Shown piece by piece: positions 44,115 to 53,469 of a DNA stretch of 64,000 bases. The DNA is taken from positions 1-64,000 of the forward strand of contig JBDWMA010000022.1 in NCBI GenBank assembly GCA_039972875.1, written 5' to 3'. The notes beneath the pieces are model-generated. The model saw only the letters and a list, made by a program, of their open reading frames with translations, ran no database searches and was not told the origin of the DNA. The stretch's first letter is position 1. The number at the start of each line of letters is the position of its first letter. Source of the DNA: Pseudoruegeria sp039972875 (lineage in GTDB: Bacteria; Pseudomonadota; Alphaproteobacteria; Rhodobacterales; Rhodobacteraceae). The translations under genes were made by a program, and so were the position numbers.

Positions 44115-45086
44115 TTATGGCGTGGCGCTAATGACTGGCCCTATCACGTCACGGTCAAAATTTGCACCACACAAAATTACGGCACTGACCGTTCCAGTAC
44201 GGTTTGCCGTATTTAATTCCCAAGCTGCCTGGGCCAACCCGGCAGACCCTTCGACCAGCATTTTTTCCGTCCATGCCATGTGCCGGATTCCATCGGCGAT
44301 CTGGTCTTCGGTACAATCGATCAGCTCGTCAATGACTTCGCTGCCCAACGGCAAGGTGATCGACCCGTCGTCCACACCGCCAGCACAACCGTCCGCTAAA
44401 GTTTCGGTATGTGTGACCTCGATGTTGTGACCAGCCCGAATGCTGGTGGCCATCGCCATTGAATTGATGGCGCTCACACCAACAAGGCGGGTGGTAGGCG
44501 AAAACGCTTTGAGCACTGCGCCAATGCCTGAGATCAAGCCGCCGCCTCCGATCGACACATAGACAACATCAAGGCGCGGCAACTGCTCTAACAATTCTAG
44601 CGCAATCGTGCCTTGTCCGGCAATAACCTGTGGATCGTTGTAGGGCGAAACATAGATTTTTCCCTGCGCTTTGGCCAGTTTTTGTGCGTGCTGTTCGGCC
44701 AGTCCAGAGTCGTTTGAATGCAGAATGGTTTCAACCCCAAGGGCTTGAATTCGTGATAGTTTTTCACGCGCCACTGTTTGTGGCAGAACCACTGTCAAAT
44801 CATGGCCGGTCATCTGCGCTGCTGTCGCAAGGGCCAACCCATGATTGCCGGAGGAAGCGGTGATTGCGGGCACTTCTGTCGACATAGACGTCAATTTGGA
44901 TAAGGCACCGCGAAATTTAAATGATCCGGTCTTTTGAAAATTCTCGGCTTTGAAAAAGAGTCCGGTGTCGTCTTCAAAGGGCAAACGTGATTTGATGCAA
45001 GGAGTTCTGTTCAATAAATGTTTAATACGGCGATGCGCTGCAACCGATAGGGCGGCTTGTTCAAGAACGGCGGGGGAGGCTGTCAT
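44115..45086 (-). CDS. threonine-dehydratase-like PLP enzyme (EutB-like)
   Basis: This 323-residue fold-type II PLP enzyme has the cofactor lysine in KTGSFKFRGA, the phosphate-binding ASSGNHGLALA, and a glycine-rich SIGGGGLISGIGAV loop. It lacks the C-terminal ACT-like regulatory domain of biosynthetic threonine deaminases, as do serine/threonine dehydratases and EutB of hydroxyectoine breakdown. It is the last gene of the eleven-gene operon, 10 bp after an ornithine-cyclodeaminase-like gene. The same dehydratase/cyclodeaminase pairing occurs as EutB-EutC. It probably eliminates water or ammonia from a hydroxylated amino acid, giving an imine that the partner reduces. Confidence 0.85.
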   Translation of the reverse strand: MTASPAVLEQAALSVAAHRRIKHLLNRTPCIKSRLPFEDDTGLFFKAENFQKTGSFKFRGALSKLTSMSTEVPAITASSGNHGLALATAAQMTGHDLTVVLPQTVAREKLSRIQALGVETILHSNDSGLAEQHAQKLAKAQGKIYVSPYNDPQVIAGQGTIALELLEQLPRLDVVYVSIGGGGLISGIGAVLKAFSPTTRLVGVSAINSMAMATSIRAGHNIEVTHTETLADGCAGGVDDGSITLPLGSEVIDELIDCTEDQIADGIRHMAWTEKMLVEGSAGLAQAAWELNTANRTGTVSAVILCGANFDRDVIGPVISATP

Positions 45087-45096
45087 TGTTGTTCCT

Positions 45097-46056
45097 TTAT
45101 GAAGGGGCGGCGGAAGCTGCGGCGTCGATGATGGTTTGAGTGATAGCGATGTCCTGTGCGGCTATGCCGGTAAGGTCCGCAATGGTAATGTCTTCGTCTG
45201 AGGTTCGTCCGGCATGTGCGCCTGTCAGAACGTCTCCCAATTCAGTGATCTTCAGCGCGACATTCGCGCGGCTGGCGGTTTGGAATTCCCCGTGGTTCAG
45301 GGATTGGCGTGCCATGTCGCACACACGCAACGATGCAGTGGCAACGAGATCGGAAGGGAGTTCCTGTTTGCCCGGACTGTCTGCGCCGATTGCCGTCACA
45401 TGCGTGCCTGAGCGGACCAATTCGCTCGCAAACAAGGGTTCGGTTGCGGGTGTGGTCGTGATGATGATGCCCGCGGTGTTGACGGCTGGATCTAGTTTCA
45501 AAGCCGCATCAACTGTATGACCGGATTCTTTCAACTCAACGCTCAAAGCCTCAGCGGCAGAGAGATCGCGTGCCCAGATGTGAAATGCGAGCGCACGCGC
45601 AGGCATTAGTTTTGCGAGGCATGCGGCCTGAAGCCTTGCCTGAATACCTGCGCCGATGATCAAAACCTGTGTCGCATCCGTGCGGGCCAAAGCACGGGTT
45701 GCTAATGCGCCGCCGATTGCTGTGCGCATGTCCGTCAACCACCCTTCGTCGCGCAATATAGCGAGGGGTTCTCCTGTCATTGCTGAAAACGCAAGCATCA
45801 TGCCATTGGAAGAGGACAAACCCTTGGCAGGATTGTCGTAAAAACCAGAGGCGATCTTAATCACATAGGTCGATGTTCCGGCGATATGGCCGGATTTGAC
45901 GTGGCAATCTCCATTCGCTTCGGGAAAGGCCAAATGGACCACATCGCCGGTCTGCACATTGCCGGTGGTAGAGGCGACATATGCGTCATGGATGCTTCGA
46001 ACCGCCGCGTCGAAATCAAACAGCGCCATGATCTGTGATTTATCCAAGTCTAACAT
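45097..46056 (-). CDS. ornithine cyclodeaminase / mu-crystallin family protein (EutC-like), copy 1
   Basis: This 319-residue member of the OCD/mu-crystallin family has the dinucleotide motif VLIIGAGIQARLQAACLA and the substrate-side segments GDCHVKSGHIAG and SGFYDNPAKGL, including the lysine expected to bind the substrate carboxylate. Family members deaminate ornithine, reduce cyclic ketimines, or make N-alkyl amino acids. It lies 12 bp after the fusion gene and 10 bp before the EutB-like gene. A second, diverged copy lies at 50255-51214, so the pathway uses two different reactions of this type. Confidence 0.85.
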   Translation of the reverse strand: MLDLDKSQIMALFDFDAAVRSIHDAYVASTTGNVQTGDVVHLAFPEANGDCHVKSGHIAGTSTYVIKIASGFYDNPAKGLSSSNGMMLAFSAMTGEPLAILRDEGWLTDMRTAIGGALATRALARTDATQVLIIGAGIQARLQAACLAKLMPARALAFHIWARDLSAAEALSVELKESGHTVDAALKLDPAVNTAGIIITTTPATEPLFASELVRSGTHVTAIGADSPGKQELPSDLVATASLRVCDMARQSLNHGEFQTASRANVALKITELGDVLTGAHAGRTSDEDITIADLTGIAAQDIAITQTIIDAAASAAPS

Positions 46057-46068
46057 CTAATGACTTTC

Positions 46069-49000
46069 TTAAAACCGCTCGTGCAGGATCATATCCAACG
46101 TTGTGAGGATCATATCTACATCGTCGGGTTGGATGGTCAGAGGCGGGCGGATTTTCAGAATGTTGTCATGCGGGCCCTCAGTCCCTAACAATATACGTTT
46201 GTCACGCATGCGGTTTTTGACATGGGAGGCGAGGGCGGTTGCCTCTGTTTTACGAATCCGGTCCGTGACCAAATCCACTCCGATAAACAGGCCGATGCCG
46301 CGTACGTCGCCAATGCAATCATGCTTGTCTTGTAGCGCGCGCAGGCCTGCCAGCAATCGGTCGCCTTGACGTTTCGCATTGGTCTGCAGGTCTTCGTCGT
46401 CAACGATGTCCAGTACTTCTTTGCCGATCCGGCACGATAGGGTAGATCCCCCGAACGTCGAGAAAAATTCCGGCCCTTTGGCAAAGCTATCCGCGATGGC
46501 CCGCGTGGTGACCAGTGCCCCCATTGGATGTCCGTTGCCCAAGGGTTTGCCCAGAACGATAATGTCGGGCAGGACGTCTTGCTGCTCGAACCCGAAATAA
46601 TAGCCGCCAAGCCGTCCAAGGCCCGTCTGTACTTCGTCGGCAATACACACGCCACCCGCTGCACGAATTTTGGCATAAACCGCTTGCAAGTATCCTGTTG
46701 GCGGGATGATTTGGCCGCCGACCGACGGGAAAGTCTCGGCGATGAAACCAGCTACGCTGATGTTTTTAGCAGCCAGTCGTTCAATCGCGCCATCAATTAA
46801 ATTCGCGAACTTCTGCGCACGCTCTGGATCATCTCGCCTGAAACTGCCGCGATAGTCGTCCGCCACCTCAACCAATTCGACCCAATCAGAGGGACCAACG
46901 CCACCCTTGGCATTGAACTTATAGGCTGACAGATCAATCGCGCCCGTGGTGTTGCCATGATATCCGTGGTCGGGCGTCACCATGCCCTTTGCCCCTGTAT
47001 GCGCGCGCGCTAATCGTAGGGCCAATTCGTTGGCTTCCGACCCGGAATTGACGAAGAAACATACTTCATACCGGTCGGGCAGTTTGGACAGGAGTTTGTC
47101 CGCAAAGGCGGTTTGCGCGGGATGCAAGTAGCGAGTGTTTGAGTTCATACGTTTAAGCTGATCCGCTGCAACTGCTTGGATGCGGGGATGCGCGTGGCCG
47201 ACATGCGGCACGTTGTTGTATGCATCTAGAAAGGAGCGCCCCCATTCATCAAACAGGTGATGCTGCCAGCCTCGTACGAGCATGATCGGATCGCTGTAAC
47301 TAAGGACAAGGTTGTCGCCAAAGTGTGCCTTGCGGCTTGTCAGTACGCTGGCTTTGTCGGTGGGTTCATACGCGACTTTTGTATCGGGTAAGTTCAACAT
47401 TGCGGCGGGGTTTGGGCATAGCGCGCGCCATAGATCATTTTCATCAGGATCGCCCACACCAGGCAAATCATTGCCCAACCCATCCAGTGTCAGGGCTATC
47501 TGGAAATGGATATGAGGTGCCCAACCGCCGTTCTGACTGGGCGTGCCCAATTTGCAAAAAACAGAGCCTTTTTTAATCGTTTGACCGACTGTCAGGGTCT
47601 CGCATACCTCGGGGTCGAGGTGTCCATAAAGGGTGTAAAATCGATCCCCATCGGGCGTGTCATGGGTCAAAATTGCCATGCCGCCGTAATCAAGATGCCC
47701 GGTTCGGTTCTCTACCCTATGTACCGTTGCATCCATTGGTGCGTGTATGGGCGAGCCCGCTGGTGCAAACACATCCACGGCCAAATGCACCGTACGTCGA
47801 TCAGAGGCGCGCCATGGCCCAGTGCGAAATGCGGGTGCGGTATAGATCAACCGCGGTTCGAAATAATATCCCAACCAAATCTGTCGGTCTTGACCGTATT
47901 CTTCGCCAATGCGTGCAGCTTCTTTTTGGCCCAGAGAAAAGGGATTCTGGGGCCAGACGGAATGCTCTACCGACAGCGAACCCATTGGTGCATCGCTTAG
48001 ATCTTGGCCCATAATAGATGCGAAATTCCCTCGCTCGCGGTCAAGAAACGCTAAAATGCGCGGCGCGGCGTCAGTGACAGGCAAACCGCAAGTCGTACGA
48101 AGCCGCGCACGCAGCAGTTCCGGGTCAATCGATGTTTCCTCAAGAAACCGCCACGCAGGGGCCTGCGAGATCACAACATAGGGATCATCGGGGGTCTCAC
48201 GCGCCATTAGGGTGGAATTCACAACACTCACTGCCAGACGCATCCGCAAAAGCGGCCAGATCAGATCAATCTCTGCGGACGTGAGTGGGTTGGCAGAATG
48301 ATAACCTGCAACAAGGGCGGTTAGACGTCTTTCGACATCAGGCGCATCCAGCCCCAGATAGGCGGCGGCAATGGCCAGATTGCAGATGCGCGGCGCAGCA
48401 CAGATATCACCCAGATCAATCAAGCCCGAGATATGATGTGGTTTGGACAGCGCGCCATCCACCAGAATATTGTAGTCATTCACGTCGTTGTGGATCGCTT
48501 GCTTTGGCAGACGTTGCAAGGCCGGTTGGATGGTGTCAAAGGAGGCCGCGATATCCTCCAGTAACGTACGGCGCTGCCCTGTAGAAACGCCTGCAATTTC
48601 AGGCGTGATCCACTGCGCTTGCATCAAATCCCATTTGAAATCGCGTGCCAGACCGTTTTGTGTGAATCCCTCCAGCGCCAGATCACTGGCCCCAATGACG
48701 CGGCCGAGATCATACACGAGGGCTTCTGTTTTGGGCCAAACCTGTGCAAACGTCCGACCCGGCAAACGCTCTAACACCCACAATAGGCGCGTCTCGCCGT
48801 TGTGATCGCTGTACAAGGTCATCTGATCACCGGACAGCGTGGGGATGACAGCGGGAAACGGCAAATCAGGCGCATGTTCAGCGATATGGCGCAACGCCGC
48901 GATTTGCAATGCAACGAAATCAGGATCACAATTTGGGCGCATGACCTTGAGAACAACCCCCTCATCGTCCGGCGTTTGGGCCATAAAATTCAGATCAAGC

Positions 49001-49074
49001 TCACCGGGAAGTTTGGTGAGTTGCGCCTCAATGCCCCATTGGGAGCGTAGAACGTTTTGCCATTCAGATGTCAC
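46069..49074 (-). CDS. kinase - M23 peptidase-like - class III aminotransferase fusion (phospho-lyase type)
   Basis: A 1001-residue fusion. Residues 1 to about 330 form an aminoglycoside-phosphotransferase/hydroxylysine-kinase-like kinase with catalytic HNDVNDYNILVD (195-206) and metal aspartate in LIDLGD (218-223). Residues about 400-565 form an M23/LytM-like domain retaining H430, D434 and HIH (521-523), the usual zinc ligands. Residues about 580-1001 form a class III aminotransferase fold with NSGSEANE (676-683), ADEVQTG (812-818) and the PLP lysine in LGKPLGNG (K843). The last domain resembles ethanolamine-phosphate and phosphohydroxylysine phospho-lyases. Kinase plus phospho-lyase would turn a hydroxy-amine into an aldehyde with loss of phosphate and ammonia. 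The M23 part is unexplained; no signal peptide is seen. Confidence 0.88.
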   Translation of the reverse strand: MTSEWQNVLRSQWGIEAQLTKLPGELDLNFMAQTPDDEGVVLKVMRPNCDPDFVALQIAALRHIAEHAPDLPFPAVIPTLSGDQMTLYSDHNGETRLLWVLERLPGRTFAQVWPKTEALVYDLGRVIGASDLALEGFTQNGLARDFKWDLMQAQWITPEIAGVSTGQRRTLLEDIAASFDTIQPALQRLPKQAIHNDVNDYNILVDGALSKPHHISGLIDLGDICAAPRICNLAIAAAYLGLDAPDVERRLTALVAGYHSANPLTSAEIDLIWPLLRMRLAVSVVNSTLMARETPDDPYVVISQAPAWRFLEETSIDPELLRARLRTTCGLPVTDAAPRILAFLDRERGNFASIMGQDLSDAPMGSLSVEHSVWPQNPFSLGQKEAARIGEEYGQDRQIWLGYYFEPRLIYTAPAFRTGPWRASDRRTVHLAVDVFAPAGSPIHAPMDATVHRVENRTGHLDYGGMAILTHDTPDGDRFYTLYGHLDPEVCETLTVGQTIKKGSVFCKLGTPSQNGGWAPHIHFQIALTLDGLGNDLPGVGDPDENDLWRALCPNPAAMLNLPDTKVAYEPTDKASVLTSRKAHFGDNLVLSYSDPIMLVRGWQHHLFDEWGRSFLDAYNNVPHVGHAHPRIQAVAADQLKRMNSNTRYLHPAQTAFADKLLSKLPDRYEVCFFVNSGSEANELALRLARAHTGAKGMVTPDHGYHGNTTGAIDLSAYKFNAKGGVGPSDWVELVEVADDYRGSFRRDDPERAQKFANLIDGAIERLAAKNISVAGFIAETFPSVGGQIIPPTGYLQAVYAKIRAAGGVCIADEVQTGLGRLGGYYFGFEQQDVLPDIIVLGKPLGNGHPMGALVTTRAIADSFAKGPEFFSTFGGSTLSCRIGKEVLDIVDDEDLQTNAKRQGDRLLAGLRALQDKHDCIGDVRGIGLFIGVDLVTDRIRKTEATALASHVKNRMRDKRILLGTEGPHDNILKIRPPLTIQPDDVDMILTTLDMILHERF

Positions 49075-49115
49075 TGTTTATTCCATGTCTTTGGCGTTCA
49101 ATCCACTCGCTGGGG

Positions 49116-50258
49116 TCACGCAGTTGTCTTCGATTTGTCAGCCAATTGTGCCAGAAATTCACTAACTTTGGTCAAGCCAGTGCGCAGGATTTGCGGATCA
49201 TTTGCATAGCCTATGCGCAACCAGCCTTCCATGTGCATGACCGATCCGGGGGTAAACATCACGCCGGTTTGCTGGAGAAGTTGAATACAAAAATCTCGCG
49301 AAGGCATATCAAAATCATACTTCAGCAGGGCTGTCGTACCGGCCTTGGGTTTCACATAGGACATCTTCGGTTCCTGCGCGACCCATGCATCCAAAACCGC
49401 AAGGTTACCGCGCGTAATCTGTTGACTGCGCTCGAGAATTTTGTCCTTGGCCTCTAGCGCAATTGCAGCAAAGTAATCATCCAGCATGCCGACGCTGATG
49501 GTGTTGTAGTCACGGTGGATCGATACGGCCTCAAGTAACTCGGGCGGCCCTGCGATCCATCCCAACCGAAGACCCGCCAGTGAGAATGTTTTGGACATAC
49601 CCGCGACGCTGATACCTTTTTCATAGATATCCGCCATAGCCGGGGCAAACCCGTCACCTGTCTGATTGGTGCCACGATAAACTTCGTCACACAGCACATA
49701 GGCGTCGCAATTCCGCGCAATCGTAACGAAGGCGTCCAGCGCGTTTGCTTCCATCAATGCACCGGTAGGGTTGTTGGGATTGTTCAGAACGATCAACTTT
49801 GTATCAGGACGCACCATAGCTTTGAGTTCCGCAAGATCCGGCAGAAAACCGTTTTCCGGGCGCAGTTGCAAAATATCAACGTCCGCACCATAGCTTTCGG
49901 GGATCGAATAATGTTGCTGATAGGTCGGGCGCACAGAAATGACGTGATCGCCGGGTTCCACCAGCGTTTCGTGGATCAAGGCATTTGCCCCAATGGCACC
50001 ATGTGTCACCACGATATTGTCGCGGGTTTGTTTGGTGTACATCGTGCAGATCGCATCGCGCAGTCGATCCGAGCCTTGGATCGCGCCGTACGTCAACTTC
50101 ATGGGCATCAGATCTGACATCAGACTGTCATTCTTACCCGACATTTCCAACAGTTGTTCTATCGTCAAAGAGGCCACGCAGGTTTCGGCCAAGTTGAATT
50201 CGCAATGGTTTTCGAATTCATTCATCCAGATCTCAACACCAAAAGGCTTAATCTTCAT
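49116..50258 (-). CDS. class I PLP aminotransferase (capreomycidine-synthase-like)
   Basis: This fold-type I enzyme of about 380 residues has NNPNNPTGAL, CDEVYRG with the PLP aspartate, and SKTFSLAGLRLGW with the cofactor lysine. It belongs to the aspartate-aminotransferase superfamily; the overall look recalls bacterial decarboxylases/cyclases such as capreomycidine synthase as much as plain aminotransferases. ATG 50258 follows AAAGGAAAGAA and overlaps the stop of the upstream cyclodeaminase-like gene (ATGA). The role is probably transamination or beta/gamma chemistry on the imported amino acid. Confidence 0.85.
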   Translation of the reverse strand: MKIKPFGVEIWMNEFENHCEFNLAETCVASLTIEQLLEMSGKNDSLMSDLMPMKLTYGAIQGSDRLRDAICTMYTKQTRDNIVVTHGAIGANALIHETLVEPGDHVISVRPTYQQHYSIPESYGADVDILQLRPENGFLPDLAELKAMVRPDTKLIVLNNPNNPTGALMEANALDAFVTIARNCDAYVLCDEVYRGTNQTGDGFAPAMADIYEKGISVAGMSKTFSLAGLRLGWIAGPPELLEAVSIHRDYNTISVGMLDDYFAAIALEAKDKILERSQQITRGNLAVLDAWVAQEPKMSYVKPKAGTTALLKYDFDMPSRDFCIQLLQQTGVMFTPGSVMHMEGWLRIGYANDPQILRTGLTKVSEFLAQLADKSKTTA

Positions 50259-51214
50259 GGTTCTTTCCTTTCGTTTGTTGCTTGGGCCAATTTCCATATG
50301 CCATGCGCCATTGCGATGTCTTCCAGACCCAAACCGATAGAACGGAAATAGGTTGGTGTATCACCTTTCGGAGTTGCGCATGTGCCGCAAACCAACCCGG
50401 CAAGGTCACCCTGAATGCGGTCTTTACTCCATCCGTGATCTTGGGTGGCAAGGCGCATATCAGCGGCACTGTCTGGCGTTGTTGGCAAGTAATCGCAGTA
50501 AACCTGCGCTTCGCACAGAAAGGCCGGAGGGACCTCGTGAGCGTTCGGGGCATTGGTGCTGATTGAGGTAAACAGCGATGGTTTGCCCGTGTCCGCAGGG
50601 TCAATGACCGGTGTGCCAGATGACGTGCACAACATAACAACGTCACTGCCAGCCAAGCAATCGCGGGCGGTGGATGTAATTGTTATCCGAGGATCGGTCT
50701 GGCGCCATAGGGCAGCCCGACGTTTGGTAATATTTGGGGAATAGACCATGATATCTTGCCATTCCCGTAAGTCGGCGACATGGCGCAGATGTGCGAGGGC
50801 GACAGGGCCGCTTCCGATGATCGCAAGGCGGCGGGCAGAGACAGGCGCGAGTAGATCAACAGCCAGCGCGGTGGTGCCCGCTGTCCGTTCCGTTGTCAGA
50901 AGGCCAGCATCACACCAGACAAGAGGTTGACCTGTTTGCATCGACATCAACGCGGTCCATGCGGTGATCACGGGGGTCGTGTCTGTGACGATGTATGGAG
51001 AGAGCTTGGCCCCAAAAACGCCCGCATCCTTGATCGCGCCCATATAAGTGATGAAATCACCGCCGCCGTTGGGAAACTCGGTGATGGTTTGCGCAGGTTG
51101 AACAGCTCTGCCTTGCCCTAAAGCACGAAAGAGTGCGGCCAATTCGGCCTTAACATCCAACAGCGGCAAGAGGTTTTTAATGGCTTGTGCGTCGAGGATT
51201 TGAGGTTGGATCAT
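50255..51214 (-). CDS. ornithine cyclodeaminase / mu-crystallin family protein, copy 2
   Basis: This 319-residue OCD-family protein has RLAIIGSGPVALAHLRHVAD as the dinucleotide motif and FITYMGAIKDAGVFGAKLSP as the substrate-binding region with its lysine. It differs strongly from the copy at 45097, so they are not a recent duplication. Its stop overlaps the class I aminotransferase start. Likely an NAD(P)-dependent reductase or deaminase of a cyclic imine in this pathway. Confidence 0.85.
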   Translation of the reverse strand: MIQPQILDAQAIKNLLPLLDVKAELAALFRALGQGRAVQPAQTITEFPNGGGDFITYMGAIKDAGVFGAKLSPYIVTDTTPVITAWTALMSMQTGQPLVWCDAGLLTTERTAGTTALAVDLLAPVSARRLAIIGSGPVALAHLRHVADLREWQDIMVYSPNITKRRAALWRQTDPRITITSTARDCLAGSDVVMLCTSSGTPVIDPADTGKPSLFTSISTNAPNAHEVPPAFLCEAQVYCDYLPTTPDSAADMRLATQDHGWSKDRIQGDLAGLVCGTCATPKGDTPTYFRSIGLGLEDIAMAHGIWKLAQATNERKEP

Positions 51215-51218
51215 TCAA

Positions 51219-52004
51219 CTATCCTTTAAGGATTGAAATGGCCTCATCGAGCCGCGCTTTATCTCCCGCGGCAAGAACATTACCCGCCATGTCTAACGAA
51301 AGCGGATTACCGTTCCAGTCTGTGACATAGCCACCGGCGCCCTGAATGACTGCGGCGGGTGCATAGACGTCAAAAGAATCCAATCCTCCGTCGATGGCAA
51401 GATCTGTGCGGCCAGATGCAAGCACCCCGTAGGAATAACAAGAGCCACCGTACTGAACGTATTGCGCGCGTTTTCGCAGCACTTCAAAGCGGGCGCGTTC
51501 TGCGTCGCTCATGAAATCGGCGTTGCTACAGGTGGCATAGGCGGTCTCAACCGAAGCACAGGGGCGGACCCGAACGGGCGTGCCATTGTGTTCGGCCATT
51601 CGGCCAGTCACACCCACCCAACGATCCGATGTTACGGGATGGTCGATTACTCCGATAAAGGGTTGCCCCTGCCACGCCAAGCCAATCAACGTGCCATAAA
51701 CCGGGATGCCCGCAACGAATGCCGCCGTGCCATCAATCGGATCCAGAACCCAGACGAAATCAGCGTCGATGTTGATGTTTTCGAGTTCTTCCCCAAGGAT
51801 GCCATGATCGGGATAGGTTTCTTGGATCATTTCGCGCAATGCCGTCTCGACCGCCTTGTCGGTTGTCGTGACGAAGGAATCGTCTGATTTAATATCAATC
51901 TCGGGTGCCATGCCTTTGACGGCCAACAACATCTTGCGGCTTTGATCTGAGAGGGTTTCGGCAAATGCGAGGTATTCAGCGTGCGCTGGGAAATCTGCGG
52001 TCAT
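51219..52004 (-). CDS. inositol-monophosphatase family phosphatase (HisN-like)
   Basis: This 261-residue magnesium-dependent phosphatase of the FIG superfamily has GEELE (motif with metal glutamate), DPIDGTAAF (central metal-binding motif) and DSFDVYAPAAVIQGAGG in place of the usual WDxAAG. The set resembles histidinol-phosphate phosphatase HisN and related enzymes more than inositol monophosphatase. It lies 4 bp upstream of the OCD copy 2 gene. In an operon with a kinase/phospho-lyase it may reverse or salvage a phosphorylated intermediate. Substrate unproven. Confidence 0.85.
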   Translation of the reverse strand: MTADFPAHAEYLAFAETLSDQSRKMLLAVKGMAPEIDIKSDDSFVTTTDKAVETALREMIQETYPDHGILGEELENINIDADFVWVLDPIDGTAAFVAGIPVYGTLIGLAWQGQPFIGVIDHPVTSDRWVGVTGRMAEHNGTPVRVRPCASVETAYATCSNADFMSDAERARFEVLRKRAQYVQYGGSCYSYGVLASGRTDLAIDGGLDSFDVYAPAAVIQGAGGYVTDWNGNPLSLDMAGNVLAAGDKARLDEAISILKG

Positions 52005-52028
52005 GTTGGCGGCTTTCTTTGAGAAGCT

Positions 52029-52772
52029 TTAGTGTGTCAAAATCTGGCTCAGGAATTTCTTGGTTCGCTCGTTTTCAGGAGCGTTAAAGAATGTTTCGGG
52101 GGGGGCTTCTTCGACGATCTCTCCGGCATCCATAAAGATCACACGGTCTGCGACGGACCGCGCAAACCCCATCTCATGGGTAACACAGATCATTGTCATG
52201 CCATCGCTGGCCAGATCAGTCATCACCTCTAGCACTTCGTTGATCATTTCAGGGTCCAACGCTGAGGTCGGTTCATCAAACAGAATGATCTCTGGTTTCA
52301 TACACAAAGCCCGTGCAATTGCGACGCGCTGTTGCTGACCGCCTGACAGTTGAATGGGATATTTATCTGCCTGTTCGGGGATTTTGACCCGTCCGAGGTA
52401 TTCCATCGCGGTTGCCTTTGCTTCGGCTTTGGGAATTTTGCGCACAAGTCGTTGCGCCAGCATTAGGTTTTTCAAGATTGTCATATGTGGGAATAGATTG
52501 AAGCTTTGGAACACCATGCCGACTTCGCGTCGCACTGCGTTGATATCTTCAACCTGATCAGTGAGCTCCTTACCGGCGATGGTGATTTTCCCCTCATCAT
52601 GCTTTTCCAGCCGATTGATGCAACGGATCATGGTTGATTTTCCTGACCCCGATGGGCCACAGACAACGATGCGTTCGCCTTTGGAGACGTTTAAATTGAT
52701 GCCCTTGAGAGCCTGAAAACTTCCAAAAAATTTGCCCACATTGGACATCTGGATCAGTGCCTGTTTTGTCAT
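52029..52772 (-). CDS. amino-acid ABC transporter ATP-binding protein
   Basis: This 247-residue ATPase of the HisP/GlnQ branch has the Walker A GPSGSGKST, signature LSGGQQQRVAIARAL, Walker B IILFDEPTSALDPE and the H-loop CVTHEMGFARSV. ATG 52772 is used, since the longer frame runs back into the permease gene. It lies 7 bp after the permease stop and powers the importer made with the two permeases and the binding protein. Confidence 0.93.
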   Translation of the reverse strand: MTKQALIQMSNVGKFFGSFQALKGINLNVSKGERIVVCGPSGSGKSTMIRCINRLEKHDEGKITIAGKELTDQVEDINAVRREVGMVFQSFNLFPHMTILKNLMLAQRLVRKIPKAEAKATAMEYLGRVKIPEQADKYPIQLSGGQQQRVAIARALCMKPEIILFDEPTSALDPEMINEVLEVMTDLASDGMTMICVTHEMGFARSVADRVIFMDAGEIVEEAPPETFFNAPENERTKKFLSQILTH

Positions 52773-52779
52773 ATTGGTC

Positions 52780-53469
52780 TCATTTTTCCATGTATCGGCC
52801 AAGGTGGCGTTCGACCCGGCCAAGTGACTTTTGCAAAATCCAAGTCAGGATCATGTAGACAATGGCCAGCGAGATAAAGATTTCGTAGGGCGCAAAGGTT
52901 TGGGCCACGATAGTGCGTGCAATACCGGTCATATCGGCCAGAGTGATTGTGCTGGCCAGCGCCGTTGACTTCAGCAAGCTGATAATGTCGTTGCCATAAG
53001 CCGGCAGGGCCAAACGTGAGGCGATTGGGGCGGTCAGGTAGATAAATTTTTGGCGCACGGTCAGCCCAAGTGCGCTGCCGGCTTCAAGAACGCCGCGATC
53101 CACACCCAGCACACCGCCACGTAGGATTTCAGAAACATATGCCCCGGTGTTCAGCGTCAGTGCAAAGATGGCGCAACCAAACGGGTCGCGGAACACAGGC
53201 CAGAGAAAACTGTCGCGGATAAAATCAAGCTGCGGAAAGCCGTAATAGACGATAAAAATTTGCACCAATATCGGCGTGCCTCGAAAGACATAGATATAAA
53301 CCTGTGCCGGCCATGATAGGTACCATTTCCCACTGATACGCATCAGCATCAGACCGATGGCAAGGATTAGGCCCAGAATGGCGGAAATGATTAGCAGCTG
53401 AAATGTCAGCCCAATGCCCATGAGCATTTTCGGCAGGGCATCGACGATTATGTTGAAATCAAAGCTCAT
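52780..53469 (-). CDS. polar amino-acid ABC transporter permease (HisM/GlnP type), copy 1
   Basis: This 229-residue inner-membrane permease has the amino-acid-type loop YVFRGTPILVQIFIVYYG and the ATPase-contact EAA loop EAGSALGLTVRQKFIYLTAP. Five or so helices are predicted. It overlaps the preceding permease by 4 bp (ATGA), which implies translational coupling and formation of a heterodimeric channel. Confidence 0.92.
   Translation of the reverse strand: MSFDFNIIVDALPKMLMGIGLTFQLLIISAILGLILAIGLMLMRISGKWYLSWPAQVYIYVFRGTPILVQIFIVYYGFPQLDFIRDSFLWPVFRDPFGCAIFALTLNTGAYVSEILRGGVLGVDRGVLEAGSALGLTVRQKFIYLTAPIASRLALPAYGNDIISLLKSTALASTITLADMTGIARTIVAQTFAPYEIFISLAIVYMILTWILQKSLGRVERHLGRYMEK

Noticed and set aside
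44115..46056. Hydroxyectoine-specific EutB-EutC genes
   Set aside because: The pair resembles EutB-EutC, but EutA, EutD and EutE are not adjacent and the operon carries an amino-acid ABC importer and phospho-lyase fusion, so only a likeness is claimed.
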